Positions 43,248 through 47,305 of a stretch of 47,305 nt of DNA are shown here, in pieces. The first letter of the stretch is position 1. Each line of letters opens with the position of its first letter. The stretch comes from a bacterium (GTDB taxonomy: Bacteria; JAMCPX01): positions 1 through 47,305 of the forward strand of contig JAJYLN010000018.1 of the NCBI GenBank assembly GCA_021787665.1, given 5' to 3'. Under the pieces are notes generated by a model. It had not been told where the DNA came from and searched no databases. It was given only the letters and a program-made list of their open reading frames with translations. Made by a program: the position numbers and the translations under genes.

Positions 43248-43964
43248 ATGATGGTAAGAACACTCAAAGTATTGCTGATTATCGGCACACTATTCCTGTC
43301 GGCACCTTCCTATGCCGTGAACATTACCCCGGAACAGTGGTCCCGCCTTAAAGAGGGCGAGATCATCAAATGGCTCGATAACATCAAGGGGACCGAGGTA
43401 AAAAAAGGCGTTGCTATCGGCATCGTCAATGCGCCGCCGGAACGGGTTTGGAAGGTCATACACGAGAACAACGATTTCACCCACTTCATGCCGAGAATGC
43501 TGGAGAGCATCCTTATATCTCCCTCCGTACTCCCGGAGGCTGAGTCGCTGAAGTTCGACCATGACACCGGCGATCCGAAGCAGCTCATCAGTCTCCTGAA
43601 AAAGCACAGGGTCCCCGGGTTCACCGGCACTACCGGGTATTTCTTTGCCGTGCTGAGCGTGCCCTGGCCGGCGACTAACAGATGGTACATCCTCAAACTC
43701 GAGGACGTCGTCACGTCGGACAGGTGGTTCCAGCACTGGAGCATGGTCATGGGCAACCTGAAGACGAACGACGGCTCCTGGGAGCTGACCCCGCTCGACA
43801 ACGGAAGGACACTCGCGACCTATACCGTGTTTGCTGACCCCGGTGGGCTTATCCCTGACTGGATCATAAACCTGGGCACGACCCAGACCCTGCCGGACGT
43901 GATAAGGTCGCTCAGGAAGAGGGTCAAAGAGGAGTCCCGCCCGGAGCTTGGGAACAAAAAATAG
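43248..43964 (+). CDS. Exported START/SRPBCC-like lipid-binding protein
   Basis: ATG 43248 (followed by a second ATG) has GGGAG seven bases upstream; the longer frame adds an unlikely basic extension before the signal peptide. The 238-residue protein starts with a signal sequence (LLIIGTLFLSAPSYA, cleavage near residue 23). The mature part (KKGVAIGIVNAPPERVWKVI, then HFMPRMLESILI and a Trp-rich second half) has the SRPBCC/START order of a hydrophobic ligand cavity. Most bacterial members are cytoplasmic, so export is notable. Ten bases separate it from the GH1 gene. Ligand unknown. Confidence 0.72.
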   Translation: MMVRTLKVLLIIGTLFLSAPSYAVNITPEQWSRLKEGEIIKWLDNIKGTEVKKGVAIGIVNAPPERVWKVIHENNDFTHFMPRMLESILISPSVLPEAESLKFDHDTGDPKQLISLLKKHRVPGFTGTTGYFFAVLSVPWPATNRWYILKLEDVVTSDRWFQHWSMVMGNLKTNDGSWELTPLDNGRTLATYTVFADPGGLIPDWIINLGTTQTLPDVIRSLRKRVKEESRPELGNKK

Positions 43965-43974
43965 AGGAGAAGGT

Positions 43975-45522
43975 ATGAAGCACTATGGATCACTGTCGAT
44001 TGTCCTGATCGTGCTGGGCGTGCTGGCGTCGTGCAGCAGCAAGTCCGGTGGCACAGCGCGGATCAATTTCCCGAAGGGTTTTCTGTGGGGTGTCTCCACT
44101 GCGGCCGAGCAGAGCGAGGGAGGCATCACGAACAACGACTGGTATGTATGGGAGCAGATGGGCAAGACACCGCCGGTAGGGCTCGCGGATAATTTCTACA
44201 ACCTCTACGCCGAGGACTTCACGAACGCGCAGACGATGCACCTCAACGCCTTCAGGCTGACCTTCGAGTGGTCGAGGATAGTCCCGAACAAACCCGCGAA
44301 CATCTACGCCCCCCTGATACCGGCCGACGTCGATATGAGGGAGGTCAACCACTACCATGCAGTCATAAGCTCCCTGATCGCCCACGGCCTGGTGCCGGTC
44401 GTCACCCTGACGCACTATACCGTGCCCCAATGGGTTGACGACCCCGCCGCGTACGACAAGACGAGCAATAGTTTTACGGACGGCTCCCTGGGTGGCTGGA
44501 CAAACACCGCAACCGCATACGCATTTGCCAACTACGCCGGCTTCATGGCGCAGCAGTTCTCGGCCACCGTGAAGTACTGGCTCACGGAGAACGAGCCGCT
44601 GCCGGACACCCTTGCCGGCTATGTACTGGGCCAATATCCGCCCGGCTTCATGAATATCAGCTATCTTACCGCCACGACGATGCCTTTCTCTGCGAGCGTC
44701 GTTACCGTGTTAAAGAACATGATCCAGGGACACGTCCTCGCCTACCATGCGATACACGCTGCGGAGCCGAACGCCATGGTGAGCATCGCTAAGAACTCCA
44801 TTTATGCCAGTGCCATACCGAACGACCCTGCATCTGCCAGAGCGGCAGTGGCCTTCGATCACGCATACAACCTGGTATATCTCGACGCCGTGACCAGGGG
44901 CGTATTCGACAACGGCCTGACCGGCACCACGTTCACGGAGCTGCACCCTGCTTGGGCGAACACGCTCGATTACATCGGCGTGAACTACTACAGCAACGAC
45001 TATGTCGTCCCTTTCTCCGGCATCCTGATCCCGATAAATGCGGTGCCGTGTGACCCGACCATAGGGGCGGTGATCCCGCTCAACTCATTGGGCTGCCCTG
45101 CCCAGAATCCATCGGAGACGCAGGGCCTCACGGATATCCTGACGGAGTACGCGCAGCGCTATCATCTTCCCATGCTGATAACGGAGAACGGGTACGGGAA
45201 GGCCGATCCCATAGGCAAGACCAGGTACATCGTACAAAACATCATGGCAGTAAAGGACGCCATGGACCTCGGCGCGAACATGCTCGGGTACCTGTACTGG
45301 ACCATGGATTACGACTACGAGTGGACTTCCGGCTACGCCCAGAACTTCGGGCTTTTCTACGTGGATGACTTCACCAGTTGTACGAAGCCGGACTGCGGGC
45401 TTGTCCCTGCCACGGCAACGGACTTCACCAGAACATCGGTCCAGCCGGCCGTGGACGTCTATGCGGCCATAGCGGCGGGGAGCAGCATAAGCCCGTCGAT
45501 CATCGACCAGTATGGGCATTGA
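43975..45522 (+). CDS. Glycoside hydrolase family 1 beta-glycosidase lipoprotein
   Basis: ATG 43975 follows GGAGAAGG. The signal peptide ends LGVLASC, so the 515-residue enzyme should be a lipoprotein; most GH1 enzymes are cytoplasmic. GH1 hallmarks are FPKGFLWGVSTAAEQSEG, FRLTFEWSRI, the acid/base motif TENEP (Glu207), YIGVNYYSND and the nucleophile ITENGYG (Glu404), then LGYLYWTMDYDYEW. Family members cleave beta-linked glucose, galactose or fucose; the substrate is unknown. The NNDWYVWEQ segment resembles the archaeal/thermophile branch. It overlaps by none with, but ends one base before, the next gene start. Confidence 0.9.
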   Translation: MKHYGSLSIVLIVLGVLASCSSKSGGTARINFPKGFLWGVSTAAEQSEGGITNNDWYVWEQMGKTPPVGLADNFYNLYAEDFTNAQTMHLNAFRLTFEWSRIVPNKPANIYAPLIPADVDMREVNHYHAVISSLIAHGLVPVVTLTHYTVPQWVDDPAAYDKTSNSFTDGSLGGWTNTATAYAFANYAGFMAQQFSATVKYWLTENEPLPDTLAGYVLGQYPPGFMNISYLTATTMPFSASVVTVLKNMIQGHVLAYHAIHAAEPNAMVSIAKNSIYASAIPNDPASARAAVAFDHAYNLVYLDAVTRGVFDNGLTGTTFTELHPAWANTLDYIGVNYYSNDYVVPFSGILIPINAVPCDPTIGAVIPLNSLGCPAQNPSETQGLTDILTEYAQRYHLPMLITENGYGKADPIGKTRYIVQNIMAVKDAMDLGANMLGYLYWTMDYDYEWTSGYAQNFGLFYVDDFTSCTKPDCGLVPATATDFTRTSVQPAVDVYAAIAAGSSISPSIIDQYGH

Positions 45523-45523
45523 G

Positions 45524-46198
45524 ATGAAAAGGGCAGTTCTCCTGATCACGTGTGTTACGGTGGTACTGCTGTCGGCCCCTGCGATGGCGGTCTCCATCGG
45601 TAACCTGTCGGTGGGACAGAAGGCGGGCGATGTCTCGCTCGGATTCGGCATAGACTACCGGATGCGCCGGGTAACCTCATCGAATAGCGGTGTCCCGGAC
45701 GCCGACCTGTCATCGAAAGGCTTTTCCATCGTGGCGCGGTACAACATCTTGAGCTCCCTCGGCGTATTTGCGTACGGGGGCTTTTCCGATATATGGCTCT
45801 CGGACCCGGACTTCAGGGGCTATCTCGGTGCTTCTTACGGCGGAGGGATAAGGCTTTCGCTCCCGGACCCCCACCGGAGCAAGTTCACCATCGATATCGA
45901 CGCAGACATCAGCAATACACTGAGCGGCAACAGCGTGCGCAGCACCTCGGATTTCGAGTACAGGGGCGCGGTCTACGCAGCGTTCAAGAACGCGAATACC
46001 ATAACCTACGGCGGACTCGAGGGGTCGAACGTGGACCTCTCGTTTACCAACCCCCATGTCAGCTATACTTCGAAGTACAACATCGGCGGCATATTCGGGC
46101 TCGACGAGTTCATCACGCCGTATGTGTTCTTCAACTTCGAGGTGCATGTCTTCGACGAGGAGTTCCTGGAGGGCAGCATCGGGTACACCTTCTTTTAA
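45524..46198 (+). CDS. Small outer-membrane beta-barrel protein
   Basis: ATG 45524 begins one base after the GH1 stop. The 224-residue protein has a signal peptide (VVLLSAPAMA, cleavage near residue 22), glycine- and aromatic-rich alternating strands such as LGASYGGGIRLSLP and YRGAVYAAFKNANTITYGGLEG, and it ends SIGYTFF. The C-terminal Phe and the Tyr/Phe pattern are outer-membrane barrel signals; about eight strands fit the length. Probably co-transcribed with the START-like and GH1 genes. Function unknown. Confidence 0.68.
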   Translation: MKRAVLLITCVTVVLLSAPAMAVSIGNLSVGQKAGDVSLGFGIDYRMRRVTSSNSGVPDADLSSKGFSIVARYNILSSLGVFAYGGFSDIWLSDPDFRGYLGASYGGGIRLSLPDPHRSKFTIDIDADISNTLSGNSVRSTSDFEYRGAVYAAFKNANTITYGGLEGSNVDLSFTNPHVSYTSKYNIGGIFGLDEFITPYVFFNFEVHVFDEEFLEGSIGYTFF

Positions 46199-46251
46199 GG
46201 CCCGGGCAAGGCAGCAACAGGATCAAGGGACAATAAAAAGGAGAGCAGCGT

Positions 46252-46908
46252 ATGAAGATCTTTCTCGATACCGCGAATGTCCAGGAGATAAAGAGGGCCG
46301 TGGAGCTCGGGCTGATAGACGGGGTCACCACGAACCCGAGCCTCCTCTCGAAAGAGGGGAAGGAGCCGGTGGTACAACTGAAGGAAATCGTGAAGCTGGT
46401 GAAGGGACCCATCAGCGCGGAGGTCGTCGCGAAGGACGCGGACGGCATGGTCAGGGAAGCCATCCCTCTTGCGAGGCTGGGCAAGGGCATCGTAATAAAG
46501 GTCCCCCTGTGCGAGCAGGGACTGGTCGCGGTCCGCAGGCTCGCCGGACAGGGGATCAGGACGAACGTGACCCTTGTCTTCTCCTCTTCACAGGCGCTGC
46601 TCGCCGCAAAGGCCGGCGCGAGCTACGTGAGCCCGTTCGTCGGAAGGATAGACGACATAGCCGGCAACGGCATGGCGCTCATCGAGGAAATCGTGACGAT
46701 CTTCAACAACTACCTGTTCAAGACGGAGATCATCGTCGCGAGCATCCGGCACCCCCTGCACTTCGTCCAGTCCGCGCTCATCGGGGCCCACATTGCCACC
46801 ATACCGTTCGGCGTGCTCGAGAAGCTCATGAGGCACCCCCTGACCGACCGCGGGATCGAGGCGTTCAACAAAGACTGGGAGAAGCTGAAGAGCTCGCTGA
46901 AGAAATAA
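46252..46908 (+). CDS. tal: Transaldolase, small TalC/FSA-type
   Basis: The 218-residue protein is the short decameric form of the transaldolase/fructose-6-phosphate aldolase family, acting in the pentose phosphate pathway. The Schiff-base Lys83 is in [13 protein letters not shown], and [10 protein letters not shown] and [30 protein letters not shown]-type segments are present. Glu57 (AEVV) and Phe129 (SPFVGR) stand where FSA has Gln and Tyr, which favours transaldolase. AAGGAGAG precedes ATG 46252, 53 bases after the barrel gene. Confidence 0.92.
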   Translation: MKIFLDTANVQEIKRAVELGLIDGVTTNPSLLSKEGKEPVVQLKEIVKLVKGPISAEVVAKDADGMVREAIPLARLGKGIVIKVPLCEQGLVAVRRLAGQGIRTNVTLVFSSSQALLAAKAGASYVSPFVGRIDDIAGNGMALIEEIVTIFNNYLFKTEIIVASIRHPLHFVQSALIGAHIATIPFGVLEKLMRHPLTDRGIEAFNKDWEKLKSSLKK

Positions 46909-47018
46909 AGAAAACGCGCGCTTGCCCCCCCCCAACACGTTTAGCCATAGACTCATAAGATCTTTGGCTTAATTAAAGAAATGGCCCTTCGTTTCGTAAA
47001 AATCGTCTTAAAAATTTC

Positions 47019-47046
47019 TTGACACCCCCATTCGTGTGTATATAAA
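47019..47046 (+). promoter_or_regulatory. Strong sigma-70 promoter near the right edge
   Basis: TTGACA (47019-47024), 16-base spacer, TATAAA (47041-47046) in an AT-rich stretch. It would give a leader of about 100 bases before ATG 47155. The remainder of the gap after transaldolase (46909-47018) holds a C9 run at 46925-46933 and no gene. Confidence 0.65.
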
Positions 47047-47154
47047 GCAGTCAAGAGCGAATCAGCACCGTTTTGACTATCTCCTGAGACAGATTGGTTT
47101 AGATTGTTGGAACCCTTCAGTGGGTCGGACGATATAGACAATAAAGGAGGCTCT

Positions 47155-47295
47155 ATGAAGCAGTCAAAGGCTGTGTGGTCGACACACACACACTATAGGT
47201 TTGTATCTTTATTCCATCATCTCTCAGTTATTTCAACATGTAGTTTTTTCTATGGTGCCATCCCTGCGGAAGCTGGGAGCAGGTATTCCCACTAA
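47155..47295 (+). CDS. 46-residue ORF of unknown function at the right edge
   Basis: AAAGGAGG lies five bases before ATG 47155, and the strong promoter at 47019-47046 points at it, so it is probably expressed. The peptide is basic and His/Ser-rich, with a hydrophobic middle (FVSLFHHLSVISTCSFFYGAIPA) that resembles a signal peptide ending near AEA. It stops at 47293-47295, ten bases before the window end. It may be a small exported peptide or the broken 5' end of a secreted protein gene continuing in another frame beyond the window. Confidence 0.35.
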   Translation: MKQSKAVWSTHTHYRFVSLFHHLSVISTCSFFYGAIPAEAGSRYSH

Positions 47296-47305
47296 ACCAA
47301 ATTGA

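Noticed and set aside
46252-46908. Fructose-6-phosphate aldolase
   Set aside because: Glu57 and Phe129 occupy positions that are Gln and Tyr in that enzyme, so transaldolase fits better.
46056-46958. 300-residue open frame overlapping the barrel and transaldolase genes
   Set aside because: Arg/Gly-rich low-complexity translation; the transaldolase frame is clearly the real one.

Overview
The window looks like part of the chromosome of a Gram-negative, probably anaerobic bacterium of the Desulfobacterota/Nitrospirota kind. The evidence is a diderm envelope toolkit (lipoproteins, beta-barrels ending in Phe, NagZ), a nine-heme c-type cytochrome, MEP isoprenoid synthesis (IspG), the nadK-recN-acetyltransferase-pyrD order, and codon use rich in ATA and AGG despite high GC. 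The phylum is an inference; no rRNA or tRNA gene is visible to settle it.

Layout. 1-2486 is a visibly AT-richer, decayed block: the tail of a transposase-like ORF, a Kelch gene without a signal peptide, a signal-peptide-only mini-ORF, a frameshifted Vgb-like propeller gene and a 5' fragment of a group II intron on the minus strand, which starts just downstream of the rarA terminator. 2495-10157 is housekeeping: rarA (-), then a tightly coupled + operon nadK-recN-acetyltransferase-pyrD, then fabH and a thiolase (-). 10362-13259 carries a GH31 lipoprotein and an SDR enzyme. 13388-15970 (-) is a nine-heme lipoprotein on a collagen-like stalk, divergent from a secreted M6 peptidase with a degenerate CFI-box sorting tail (16305-18914).

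18904-22532 (-) is a four-gene operon: DppB- and DppC-like permeases, NagZ and an LPP20-like exported protein. An IlvD/Edd dehydratase follows (-). 24610-33918 is a + strand envelope/signalling block: a TPR plus beta-barrel protein, a FecR protein, an eight-repeat propeller lipoprotein, a MoxR ATPase, a CoxE-type VWA protein and a CHASE2-adenylate cyclase. A CRP-like palindrome lies upstream of the block. A large penicillin-acylase-family lipoprotein follows. 37099-41143 (-) is ispG and proS with an orphan AAA_14/DUF4143 ATPase gene between them. 41301-46908 holds a second FecR protein (with a tryptophan-rich DUF6600-like domain), an exported START-like protein, a GH1 lipoprotein, a small barrel protein and transaldolase. 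The right edge has a strong promoter driving a 46-codon ORF of unknown function.

How the genes may work together: the window is rich in exported hydrolases (GH31, GH1, M6, Ntn acylase), most of them lipid-anchored, and in envelope sensor/scaffold proteins (two FecR, two barrels, CHASE2). The best candidate for an undescribed system is the 24610-33918 block, read as an envelope-to-cAMP signalling module with its own AAA+/VWA remodelling pair. That reading rests on domain content and gene order only.
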